Assembly: GCA_029532625.1 (NCBI GenBank) | Contig: JARFXM010000009.1 | Span: 4,464,001-4,528,000 of the forward strand | Source: Lomentospora prolificans | Taxonomy: Eukaryota > Ascomycota > Sordariomycetes > Microascales > Microascaceae | Direction of reading: 5' to 3' | Length of the DNA stretch: 64,000 nucleotides | Part shown: positions 37,024 to 47,402 of the stretch, piece after piece | Layout: each line of letters starts with the position of its first letter | Numbering within the stretch: position 1 is the stretch's first letter | The notes under the pieces: model-generated | Databases searched by the model: none | The model's input: the letters and a program-made list of their open reading frames with translations, nothing else | Told to the model about the DNA's origin: nothing | Translations under genes and position numbers: made by a program

Positions 37024-37082
37024 TTTTTTTTTTTTTTTTTTTTTTTTGGGTGTTTAGCGCCGGGGGGGGGGGGGGGGGGGGG
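37024..37082. repeat. T24 and G21 homopolymers just past the sulfur-controller stop codon
   Basis: T24 at 37024-37047 and G21 at 37062-37082 lie 10 to 70 bases beyond the TAG of the minus-strand gene. In its transcript they are C21 followed by A24 in the 3' UTR. A 21-base G run could form a G-quadruplex on the plus strand. Confidence 0.9.
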
Positions 37083-37092
37083 AAACGCTGTT

Positions 37093-39287
37093 CTAGGCCG
37101 GTGTGCCGTATTCTTCCAGGTTAGAAGCGTTGCCCTCGAAGATGTAGATGCGCACCTCGCCATCCTCGCTGGCGCTAACCATCCGGCTGTCACTGAGGCC
37201 AACACATGTGACAGGGCCTGCATGTCCGGTAAAAGTCCTTTCGCACTTGCCAGACCGGGCATCCCATACTTTGATGCTAGAATCGTTGGCACCCGACACA
37301 AATCGTAGCGTGTCACCGGCTAGGCCCCATATCCCCTCAAGGTGCCCAAACATGGTCCTAATGCACCTACCCGTAGCGATTTCCCAGAGACGAATGTTGT
37401 TATCATGTCCAGCTGTGAGCATATACCGTGGGGGGAGGGCGCGTGCAGGATCGTTCTCGAAGAGGGGGCCAAACGCAGCACGATCGTCTTTGGGTGGCGA
37501 GACGTCCCGGTGGTGATGTTCTAGGTGATGGTGATGGCCCAAGAACTGAGATGCAGAAGGGGTGCCGCCTCGGCCGCTGGATACCGACACATTGTCCGCC
37601 GTATCTGAGTCCTCGTCTGGTTCAAAGTCATCCGGGAGCAGGACTAGCTGCTGAACCTGTCCGAGATGTCCAGTGTAAGTTCTAATGCATTGCTTCGAGT
37701 CCATGTCCCACATCTTGATGCTACAGTCGTCCGACACCGAAAAGACAGTGCGTGATGGCAGGTCCATGCGCACCTCATTCACCCAGTCCTCGTGGCCTCG
37801 GAAACACCATGTCTGGCGCGTCTCAAAGTTGAAGACCTTGACCGACCGGTCGATGGATCCCGAGGCGAGCCACTTGTCCTCAAAGTGGACCGAGATGACG
37901 CCGGCGCTATGGCACTGGAGCGTGTTGACACATTCACCAGTCTGCCAGTTCCAGATCTTGATAGTGTTGTCAAAGCTACCGCTGATGAGCTTGTTGTCGT
38001 CAAACTGTAATGTGCGGACCGCCCCAGTGTGGCCCCTTAGGGTTCGCACCTCCTCGCCCGTGTCAATGTTCCATATCTTGATAGTCGAATCGTACGATCC
38101 GGTCGCGAGGATGTTGTCGTCAAACTGCAGGCAGAGGATGCCGTTGGTATGACCCTTGAACGTCTTGGTGGCGCAGCGTCCGTATTTCCAGTTCCAACCG
38201 ATCTTGAACCTGTCGCGGTACACATCCTTAAACGGCCTGAACTTGGGTTGTTTCTCGACAACCTCGCTGGACTGTTCTTTCGGGGAGCCGCTCACACGTT
38301 GTCTCTTCGCCGGGCGGTCGTCCTCATCTCGGGCGTCTTGGACCTCGATCGTGGTTCGGATGCTGTTCGCGAGGGCTCGTTGTCTAGTCCAGTCTCTCAG
38401 TCGCTTCCGCTCAAGCAATGGCAAACCCCAACCGCACGCCGTGCATTTCCTGTCAATGTGTTGCTTGCACATACGGTGCCAAACCACGTCATCATCTGCC
38501 AACGCACGCCAGCGGCGGCTCACCTGCGCAGCCTTGCATAACGACGCGGTGTCGAGGTAGCAGAGGATTTTGAAGGAAATTTCCGGCGGCAGCGCCGTCA
38601 GGAAGTCGATCTTGAGTTGCTCGTGGACCTCGCGAGCAACGGTGGAAAGCTGCGGAAAGCAACACTGGGTGATGATTCCTTGAAGCATGAGATTGCGATG
38701 CTTAGCGGGTGACGCAGAGAAAAGAGACCAGAAGTTAGAGATAGCTTCTCGATCGCTAGGGGGAAGGGTGTCGAGTTCCTATATGTTATCGGAGTTTGTT
38801 AGCGTGGGGGTCACTTTACCGCACCACGGTATGTTATGGCATACAAAAACGCCTAACAGAACACGGGGAATGACGTCCAACTTACCCTCTGAATCATTGC
38901 CATTTTGGTCTCGTCGGCCACCTTACGACATTTTGCATCAGGTCGATGTCGGTAGCAAAATTTATTATTGGAGGCTTTGTCGGTGAGCACTTCCATGGAC
39001 GATGTGTGTTGGTGTTGTTGTTGATGATGTTGTTGCTGTTGTTTCGGCTTGCTCAGAGAGGCGTAGAGTTCCGGAATGTGGTCTCTTAGGAATGGAGTGA
39101 CGGCCTTGCCCACGAGCTCTGGTGCCACGGCGGGCAGTCGCGATGATGATGAGTGCTGTGATCTCCGGCGGTCGCAGTTGTCTCGTGAGGGCTGGTCGAT
39201 GACGGCGGAGGGCATAGTGGATAGATGGGAGGAGGGAGAGGCAGAAGAAGACGTCGTTACAAACGACTGATTATGATGGGAAACCAT
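37093..39287 (-). CDS. scon-2: Sulfur controller, F-box/WD40 SCF subunit (SCON2/SconB/Met30)
   Basis: Substrate receptor of an SCF ubiquitin ligase that shuts off sulfur-acquisition genes when sulfur is plentiful, by acting on the bZIP activator CYS3/MetR. Two exons, 38886-39287 and 37093-38778, give 695 residues. The N-terminal family block CYRHRPDAKCRKVADETKM is followed across the intron by ELDTLPPSDREAISNFWSLFS and LMLQGIITQCCFPQLSTVA. The F-box is at about 194-240 (LTALPPEISFKILCYLDTASL). Seven WD40 repeats follow from about 340, such as TFKGHTNGILCLQF and TLRGHTGAVRTLQF. An acidic, Ser- and His-rich loop (about 530-580, with HHHHLEHHH) splits two late repeats, as in orthologues. The Gln/His run at 39007-39047 lies before the conserved Cys block. 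The start could also be the second Met, about 24 codons in. Confidence 0.95.
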
Positions 39288-41593
39288 TATGACAAGGCTC
39301 TCCTTCGAAAAAGACGGAAAATTACGAGAGGGAGCAAAGGGGAAAGGGGAGGAATTCGTAATCCAGCCCTATGGAGGCCAAACGGTATTATTCAGGCCAG
39401 GTTATCGCAACCTAGGGGGCGGATGTTGCCATTCGTCGTGGCCAAGTCACTCATTTCAAGACACAGCCGAGAAAAGAGACAGAGGTTCGGGGCCAAGGGA
39501 GTCGATAACTATGGCGTGCTGGGCTGTGGTGGAAGTGCCAGAAATCCCAATAGTCTAGGAGGGGTGTTGAGGACCTTGATGATTCGCTCGTACTTCGTAC
39601 CTTTCGCGCCCTCCAAAAAAACCTTTGTGGTGTGTGTATCAAGGTACACAAGCAATTGAGCAAACTTGCGAAGCAAAGCACGCAATCCTGGGGATGGGTG
39701 CGTGCTCTGAAGGGCGGGTGGCTGCCGCTGCTGCCCGAGACGGTTGATCTCCGACGGAACCTGAGTCAACCTCCTCGTCGTTGAGAGGCGCCGTTGTTGG
39801 TACCGGCCTAACAAGAACGAATCGACGACCGAGGAGTGGTAGTCAAGACGGTGACGAGGTGCGATATGGCGCGAGGTCGCAGTTCTAGTTGTTGTCCAAG
39901 AGGGATTATTGAGGCTAGGGGGCCTTGTCGTCGAGGACGGAGCGCCGTTGGCGGAACACAGTGTCGTTGGGGTGGAGAGGGGAGTCGTGTGTGGCAAGTG
40001 GTCTCCAGCCTTGGGTGCTTCGAGATGAAAATGGCGTTATTTCCTTTTCGGTCACGAGCTTCACCGCTCCACAAATGGTTTCAGTTGTAATCATGAGAAT
40101 GACCAAGCTGCACGACTGTCAAGCGAACCAAAAAGTGGGAACCCATAGCTTGGCGTTCAATAAATCTCGTCATATCTTATGTAATGGCCGCCAGTGGCAA
40201 GTGTTGAATTTGATTTCTTCGGCGGGCCAGCATGGGCTCCACATTGATCTGCTGGCTGACTGGGTTGCTAAACCCCCGAAACCCTCTCCATTTCTACAGC
40301 TGGCCACTTATATCCGTAGCTCGCCTTAACTTAAAACATTGCACCACCCAAGAGCTCGAACGCGATCTGTCAAGCCGCGAGTACTACACTGATATTGAAG
40401 CAAAGAACAACATCTGCAAGCATCCATCTATCTTCCTCGTGCTATCGATGAAAGAGAACGATGCCGCAACATTCATGGATCTCGCATCTGCGCCCCACGA
40501 TTACCACGCGCCTAATAATTGGAAGTGATATTAGTGCATATTTTCCCCAAACCTCTGCAACCTACTCTACGCATTGGTGATCTCTCTCTCTCCAAAGCCT
40601 GGTGAGATAAAGTAGGAAAACTTACTTAGTAGTCCATTGCCGAGACAATACGGGAAATGTGAAATGTCACTCCGTTTCCAACACTATCAGTCACTATACA
40701 AAGATGCCAGGGCCTGTCCTGCCTTGCCCGATTGCGCCATACCGCCCAGCGACCAAGGAAATCACCACGGTGACACGGAGATGACCCTCCAGGATTCGAT
40801 GATTACGGTCCAGTGGAAGGATGGGTGAGAGTTCCATCGTTCACTGATCGAATATGATACCATCCAAGTACCGGCAAGTGAATGGTTCCGCCATTTCGAA
40901 AAGCAAATTTTTCCACCCAACCCTGCAGAGCATCGCGGCAGCTGGACAATGCTTTGCGTCGTCAACAGCGGGAAGAACATTACCTCCCCACGATTGGGCG
41001 ACAAGGTCCCGAGTCATCAAGGCCCAACAAATATTCATCATTGAGAGGGTACCCGCGGGCGATTTGTCATTTGCATTGCAGTGGTGTGCGGATGCGGCTG
41101 TAGTATGTTGCAGTCATGCCTGTCGGCGCTTTGTCGACAAAGCTGACGCAGGCCAGAGAGGCGGTAGATGGTGCCTAGCCTTGCCCATAATATCAAGTCA
41201 TCTGCAAGTAGGGGAGGCTCTGAAGAAGAAGTTTTACATTGCCAAACCCACATCGCGTAAATACACTCAGGATCTCAACCCTGCCTATACATGGAAGCGG
41301 CACTCGGCGGAATTGAAAACCATTCTAGAAGCCGGGATCGACAAGCGATATACAGTCATTTCGGAAGAAGAGGGGAGGGGGGGAGACATGGATTGGATCA
41401 AGAGATAATAGTAGCTCTCAACTGGGTATAGAGCTCCTAAAGACGCCCACGTACAACCCAAAAAACATCGACCGAGATCGCCTTAAGCTCTGGGCGCAGG
41501 ATGTCGTCATCGGCCACGCTGCTCGCAGGAACAGCTTGTCGGGAATGCCTTATGCCAACAACGCAATGTGTCTCAATTCACTGCCCAGGAGCG
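39288..41593. other. Intergenic region, promoter of the sulfur controller and a coding-like stretch
   Basis: 2.3 kb. The left kilobase is the sulfur-controller promoter. A perfect CYS3-type site (ATGRYRYCAT) was not noticed there, though a proper scan was not possible by eye. From about 40637 to the right end there are plus-strand frames that look partly coding, described separately. Confidence 0.4.
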
Positions 41594-41640
41594 TTAATGA
41601 GCGGGACAAAAGTACTTGGCGGAGAAAGTGAAGCTGTAAG
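40854..41640 (+). pseudogene. Broken coding-like stretch of unknown family
   Basis: One plus-strand frame from 40854 to 41408 reads through segments with a natural-protein feel, including KPTSRKYTQDLNPAYTWKRH and ISEEEGRGGDMDWIKR. It then meets TAA-TAG-TAG, and a different frame from about 41430 continues with similar character (GIELLKTPTYNP, DRLKLWAQDVVIGHAARRN, GMPYANNAMCLNSLPR) until 41640. The two halves need a frame change, and no clear GT..AG intron links them. There is no convincing start. I do not recognise the family. It overlaps the 3' end of the minus-strand oxygenase. It may be a decayed gene with lost exons, or simply chance. Confidence 0.28.
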
Positions 41641-42978
41641 GCATTGCTAATCAGACACACATACCTTTCGACCTGCTTGCCCACCTTCATGGGAGTGTAT
41701 TCCACCTCCTCCCCTTCGTCTCTGCCCAATTGGGCTTGCTCCGAGCGCACGATCCTAGCCTTCTCTACGAGTTCTGGAATAGGCACCAGGTTGAAATCAG
41801 ACGATAGATGCCAGAAGAAGGTGGATGAAATGCGAACAAGCGGCCTATCGGGGTAATCAATCTTGCGTTGGGTAAGGACTTCCATTGTTTTCTCGTTTAC
41901 GACAACTTCGTGATAACCAGCCTTGACGAGTCCGCCAGTAAAGTGCTCCAGTTGCTTGCCAGCCTGGACTAAAAGATAGTTTCCGGGCGGGATCTTCACC
42001 GCAATTCGCTTTCCAGTGTTGCGGGCCCAGATGTGAAGCCCTGGGTATCGTGAACGACCGTGGATAGTCAGGAAGTTGAGGTCGGTGTGGAAACCTGCAA
42101 GGATCGTGTTCCTTTGGCCGTACCTCTGCAGGTCGGAGGCGGTCGGGGCTAGGAGATGGGGCCTGCATAACAGGGACAAGATGGCATTAGCAGGCTTGAG
42201 CAAGCCACAAGGCAAGTCGTGAGGTCGAGGAAGAGCAGGGATCGGAGTTCACTAACCCATACTTGCCAGCAGCGCTAAAGGTTTCGGCAGGCAGGCCGAG
42301 CCCAACAGCAGCCATCTCGGCAAGACCAGTAACACTGAATGTCAAAGGACATGGTGTCAGCTCATGTAAATTCACTCGTGATGCTTGATGACGACGAACA
42401 ACGGCAAAGGGGACTTGAGGCGATCGGAACACTACTCACGCGCCCTTCATAGATGTTCCCCATTTATTCATCACGGGCTCCCACCGGGCCCTGATCGCCG
42501 GGTCCCGCGGTACTACATTTTCGGCGTTCAACCCGGGGAACTCTGTTTCGTAGGGAGGCTTCTCAGTCATCCTCCAGAAGAAGCGGCACTTGGGGTCGGG
42601 TTCGTGGCCAGAGATGTCAAGGGGACGCTCTGACTCGGCTAGTCTTTTGATGACGTCAAGGCATGGTTCGTCAACGGCGCACTTGGGCTTCTCGGTGTTC
42701 TCCAAAGTAACGCCGACTTGGAAACCCAGCTCGGGCCGTTCATCTTCCTTTAGCCTCTCCTCAGGTTGGGCAAAGTAGTCTTCAAGCAGATCGAGGAAGG
42801 TCGTATTGTCGTCCTCGGAGACGCGCGAGTCGTGTAAGACCAAGGCACCGTAGGTAATAAGGGCCTGAGCAGCCTTTTTGCATTCCTCCTGGACGAGCGA
42901 CGAGTCGAGCGATTGGTTGAGGTAGACGTCGAGGTCGATGACCGGCAGTTCCATAGGCAGGTCGTGCGGGGCAGCCAT
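41594..42978 (-). CDS. 2-oxoglutarate/Fe(II) oxygenase, isopenicillin-N-synthase-like fold
   Basis: Non-heme iron oxygenase of the flavanone hydroxylase/IPNS type (DIOX_N plus 2OG-FeII_Oxy). Four exons (42440-42978, 42257-42334, 41665-42162, 41594-41633) give 384 residues. The iron triad is H231 and D233 (GFHTDLNFLT) and H279 (KQLEHFTGG); R316 in VRISSTFFWH fits the 2-oxoglutarate-binding Arg-x-Ser. The N-terminal domain starts MELPVIDLDVYLNQS, as usual for the family. The last exon codes for only 13 residues (SFTFSAKYFCPAH end). A longer reading frame begins at 43074, but I chose the Met at 42978, directly before the conserved PVIDLD block. All junctions keep frame (for example GKYG to PHLLAPTASDL). 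Substrate unknown; no biosynthetic partner genes lie nearby. Confidence 0.9.
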
Positions 42979-45626
42979 AGTGATGGTGGGGTAGACGTGA
43001 AGCTGCACAGCGCTGTCGGCGCAGCGTTCCAGCGTGGGAGACTGGAAGGGAGAGGTAATTGTGGCTGGCGACACTACTGAGGGAAACCTGCCAAGTAACT
43101 GCTAAAAGGGAACTATTCACAGAACGAAAGATATCAAGGGATTTAGGGAGAAATCTCAGAGATGATATAAAAGGAAATAAAAATTCTTAAGGACGGCGCG
43201 TTCTCGTGATGCTGTCCAGTCACAAGAAATATTTAAGTCGCCACATGAGGCATGCATCCTTCTCCAAGCATGTGGTCACCAGGACCCGGCCCCAGTCGGG
43301 GTTATTCCACACAGTTGACGTTGACATCGATTCTAACCGCTCGCCGGCATAAGAACCGACTGGAGCCGATGCAGCGTTGCGATCTGCACCCAATCCACTT
43401 TCCCGCCCGCGGGCTGTCTCAATCTGGCAGGCATCAATCACAACACGCCAATTAACAATTCTCAAGCGCCGCTAATGAGGCGGGAAGTCTACCGAGTCAG
43501 CCTCGATGCTGGCCCGCTTGCAGAATGTCAACCAGTGCTACACAACACCGGCCGTTGCGCACACTTTTGATCGCGGTCAACAAGATCGATGTTCACAAAT
43601 CGGCCGTCTCCGATGTGGACGCCGCCGATATACTATCATTGAACATCCCAACTTATGGAGTCGTCGTATTCGTACACTGCTTTGCCAAGCTTCACTCACT
43701 TTCACGTCTCGAAGCCAAATTCCCCCGTTCATGTGTGAAGGTTGAGGAAATAGCTCGAAGGGAAGTCCGGGAACAACAGCATAATGGGTCCATAACATCC
43801 CTATCATCCCAGGTGCGTCAAAGACCTCCATCGGCCTCTCATTGCTGATTGGGGTGGATATCTATCGCTTCAAGAAGGAAGGCCCAGAAGCGAAAACCCC
43901 TTTTTGAGGCCAAAAATGCCGGTTTGGGGCGAACCACAGGTTGAATGTTCCTTTTCGACGCATTTGAGGCCTCGCTTTACTCATGGGTCCGAGACAAACC
44001 GGCAAGACCAGGTCTTCGATTGTGATCGACTCCTGATGAGACCCGGTGTCTCGTAGCGGACGAGTGTTTCCGCTCCGTGATCAACGCCTACCAATTCCTC
44101 TAAGAAACCCCCCCACTGTGTCTTTTACAAAAAGCAGGTTCCGGGTCCGAACGATATCTCCCTGTACGCATCTCCTTTTTTTTTATCTTTCATTTTTTTC
44201 CTTGATTTTTTTGGTAGATAGGATTGATTGAAGGCTGCCGCTAGATGTCAGTTTCATGGTCATGGCGGCTAGCCGTTCAACCTCTTAGTTGCGGAGTCCG
44301 TTCGCATTGTTTCGAGATCTATAGTCTAGCTAGTCGGATGGTCGTGGTGCACACTCGAATATGGACCTTGCTTCCAACTCGAATAATTCTTGTTACCACC
44401 ATTGTTGATCCAGATATCTTTGAACAATACCAGCTCAGCGGGAATCAAGGAATCATATTGATCAAGTCTTACATGCCCCGTGCTTTGATACTGCCTACGC
44501 CGGTGTATGTGCGCAGAACACCCTTGGCAGGTACTATGCCTGGAAGATCGCCGCTCTCACGGCAGACGGTCTTTACCAGAATTAAGTGTGTCTTTTCCCC
44601 TTGTCAGAGCTGCCACTTAGGTTGCGGGGGAAAGACTCGTGTCGGGCGACGGTGAAGAGCCGCATGTTAGCGCCAGGGGCAAGCCAGACTTGCGCCCACC
44701 TAGTCTCACTCTCTCAGAGCCGGGAGAACAACAGTCTCCACGCTCCGTAGGCCGGCCATGCAAGGCGGAACGAAGCCAGAGCGCAAATCATTACTGTCGC
44801 GGGAGGCACTCAGAGACAGCCAAGCGCTTAGCTCCCTAGGGTAACCGGGATCAGCATGTGTATGCTACCATTTCAGCGCCGTCCGCATGCGCTCGAGGTG
44901 AGCCAGCTGTATTAGACAATCTAGGGGACCCCTATCCGCTCCAACTGCCAACGTGCCATGGAAAGCAGGTCAGAGCAACCAACGCACCTATGAGCGCTTT
45001 TCAAGGTCTTTCTAGTAATATAGTTTAGTTCACTCATTGCGGCCACCCAAGGCCATCATCGCCTCTCATACCTCCGACGGCTACAACGCGGTAGTTCAAT
45101 GACATCTATCGAATCATAGTCATTGGCTTAGACAGGCGGGAAAATTTTTGATCTAGGCTACCAGGGATCTAGTTTGGAACAGGTTACGCAGGAAACCCCC
45201 ATCTAGACTTGCTAGTTGCCCCATTCCCTATCTCTTTTCGAAACCACGAGCTTCGGTGAAGCCGCTAGTCAGCCTAAGTTGGAGGTGGCCAAGGTGAAAG
45301 CTCTACAGCACAATGGCCGGGCTTAAACCGGAGGTGTTCTGACTCTCACCTTGAAGAAGACTATCGAGATCAGAACGCTTATCTTACTGAATTCTGTCTG
45401 GTCTCCGTCAGTGATGTGCGCATTGCTTAGGCACCTAATGCCCCCCTTTCTCCCACCTATATAGGCGTCTATATGTTCTTCCTTCGACTGATTCCTTCCT
45501 GTCTTCTATCGCTTTATCACCGCCTTCTGTACTTCGTCATTCATTTATTCGTTTATAGGCAACTTTGGTGCGCTCTTTCTTTCCTTTGGTTAAGAGTGTT
45601 TCAGACGGCGTTGCGACTGTTTAGCT
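42979..45626. other. Intergenic region, no gene recognised
   Basis: 2.6 kb. Left end is the oxygenase promoter; right end is the promoter of the secreted repeat protein, with a TATATA at 45458-45463. Frames on both strands at 43506-43848 are short and mutually overlapping with no motif I recognise. Nothing else supported. Confidence 0.45.
45458..45463 (+). promoter_or_regulatory. TATA-like box upstream of the secreted repeat-protein gene
   Basis: TATATA lies about 165 bases before the ATG at 45627, a reasonable distance for a fungal TATA element with a leader of roughly 130 bases. No transcript evidence. Confidence 0.4.
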
Positions 45627-47402
45627 ATGCGTCTCTCCGTCCTCTCAGGCGCGACGCTGTCTCTCGGCAGTGTTGGCTTCGTAGCAGCTCAAGGAGCCGA
45701 GTGTCCAAATGGCTTGACCATCATTGAGCTTCAACCTGCTCAGATCGTTGCCGAGCAGCCTGTCTGGATTGATGCGTTCTTCCCCAACGACTACGAGATT
45801 CCAATCAGGGATGATCTTACCATTACCGTTACTGGAGCCCCGACGTCAATTGTGACGGACCTAACTTATGTCCGGGCTTACTCGACAATCTTCACCAAGT
45901 AAGTTTCGCCTTTTCTAATACCCCATCTCCTCTGCCATCATTTCACTAACATTCTAGGCAAGGGCCCTTCACGGTAAGAGCCGTGGTGACGGTAACGAGA
46001 CCGGCCGAGAGAGTACAGACGATGATGGCTCGGTCGTCACAGTTACTACTGCCTATTCTAGCAGCCAGGCGTTGACTACCACTCTTCCTCCTGGCTCTGA
46101 CGATGACCCAACCACGCTGGCCGTCCTCATCCCACCTACTGTCACGGCCCCGGGCACTACCGTTACAGCCGTGGCCCGCGGGACTGTGACAACCATCGTC
46201 ACTATCCCCGGCCAAGGCGCTGCCCCCGCTGCCATTTTAATGGGTACCTCCACAAGCGTGACTGGCGGCTACCCTAGCGCTGAGCCGATCACGATCACCG
46301 TTGCCCTTCTCAGCCGCATCAGAGTCAGCCAGGTAAATACCTTGACACCTACAACACTCACTAGGGCTATACCCGCGAATAGCACGAATCCTAGCGCAGA
46401 AACCACCCCATCAGCTGAGACTACTTCTATAGCAACTACCAATGAACCAGCCACTGCGACGATAGGAGTGATTGAGGACTCGCAGCTTCTAGATCTTGAC
46501 CTAGGACTCAATGTAGGCGGCTTACTAGACGCTGATGTTAGCTTGGACGTCCCTTCCGACGGTGCAGATACTGATGGAGCAGAGGACGATGGGGATGGCT
46601 CCGATTCTCTAATTGATCTGGACGTCGCTGCGACCGTGGCTGGACTCCTCGGCCTCGATGTCTCGGTCGATATTCTCAAGCGAGAGGAACCCACTGCTGC
46701 TGCTGAATGGTTGACAGACCTGTTTCTGGACTTGGACGCACTAGGCTTGCTAGACCTTGACGTCGGCTTAAAAATAATCGAGGTCGTCACGAATGCTCGA
46801 AACTCATCGCAAAAGAGACGTCGAGACGATGACCTCGTAGGAGTCATTGGCGACATCCTTGATGAGTTTAGGAGGGGGTAATTGACGTCGGGGAGGCGAT
46901 CCAAGAATTCAGAGAGATTTTCATGCCAGAGTCTTTGATCGGAGACGATGCCTTAGGTCCAGCAGACGCTGGTTCAGTTTTGGACTTGGTAGCCGACGGC
47001 AGTATCGACGTCAAGGGCGTGGTCGGTGCTATAGGGGCCATCTTTCAGCTCCGTTCACTGCCAGTCTCCAAGTGCGCCAATCTTCCCATCCTGAGGTCCG
47101 TCGTTGACCGCGTGAGAAACCATCTAAACGTCCTTCTAAGCGCAGATGTGGTTCTGGATACTCTGAGCGACCTCCTCGCCTCCGGACGTCCCAGCAAAAA
47201 AAACCATTTATCACGCCTTCTGAACTCTGCCTTGAAGATCAAGACTGGAAACTTGCTGAACTTTGACGGAACCGTTCCTGTTCTGAAGGATGTTCTTGGC
47301 GCTATCGGAGAGTACGCAGATGTCAGGATTGAGGGACATATGAGCTGGACTTGCCCTTGTATTGATAGCACTTTCTTTTCAACACTTGGAGATATCATTT
47401 AG
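45627..47402 (+). pseudogene. Secreted Thr/Val-rich and Leu/Asp-repeat protein gene, frame broken near the 3' end
   Basis: Family not recognised. A signal peptide (MRLSVLSGATLSLGSVGFVAAQ) is followed by a beta-rich segment, then Thr/Val/Pro-rich sequence (VTAPGTTVTAV, GTVTTIVTIPGQG), then degenerate Leu/Asp/Val modules (LLDLDLGLNVGGLLDADVSLDV; LIDLDVAATVAGLLGLDVSVDI; LGLLDLDVGLKIIEVV). Exon 1 is 45627-45898, followed by a 59-base intron. After 45958 the frame runs into a TGA at 46073. Either a 95-base intron (45974-46068, GTAAGA..CCAG) or a one-base shift near 46020 joins it to the main frame. That frame stops at 46881, directly after a G5 run. One base out of step, another 160 codons of similar composition go on to 47402. 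With the intron model the intact product would be 366 residues; otherwise the gene is a young pseudogene. Confidence 0.55.

Larger units (their letters stand above)
33433..37092. other. Long intergenic region rich in simple sequence
   Basis: 3.7 kb between the carrier's start and the sulfur controller's stop. It holds pyrimidine tracts at 35187-35268, a (TC)n-T38 tract at 35689-35738 and a T24/G21 pair at its right end. A 314-codon plus-strand frame (33721-34665) lies over the carrier promoter but lacks any motif and has Arg/Lys/Gly-biased content, so I do not call it a gene. The left part is the carrier promoter; the right part is the 3' UTR of the sulfur controller. Confidence 0.5.

Noticed and set aside
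37685..38560. Several plus-strand frames within the sulfur-controller gene
   Set aside because: Shadows of the WD40 exon in other frames.
40781..40828. MTLQDSMITVQWKDG taken as the start of a trimethyllysine-dioxygenase-type (DUF971) protein
   Set aside because: The match ends at the Gly; no WLRD or Cys-rich continuation follows in any frame, even through a GTGAGA donor.
46876..46912. A 35-base intron joining the two frames of the secreted repeat protein
   Set aside because: Shorter than any other intron here and below the usual minimum for fungi.
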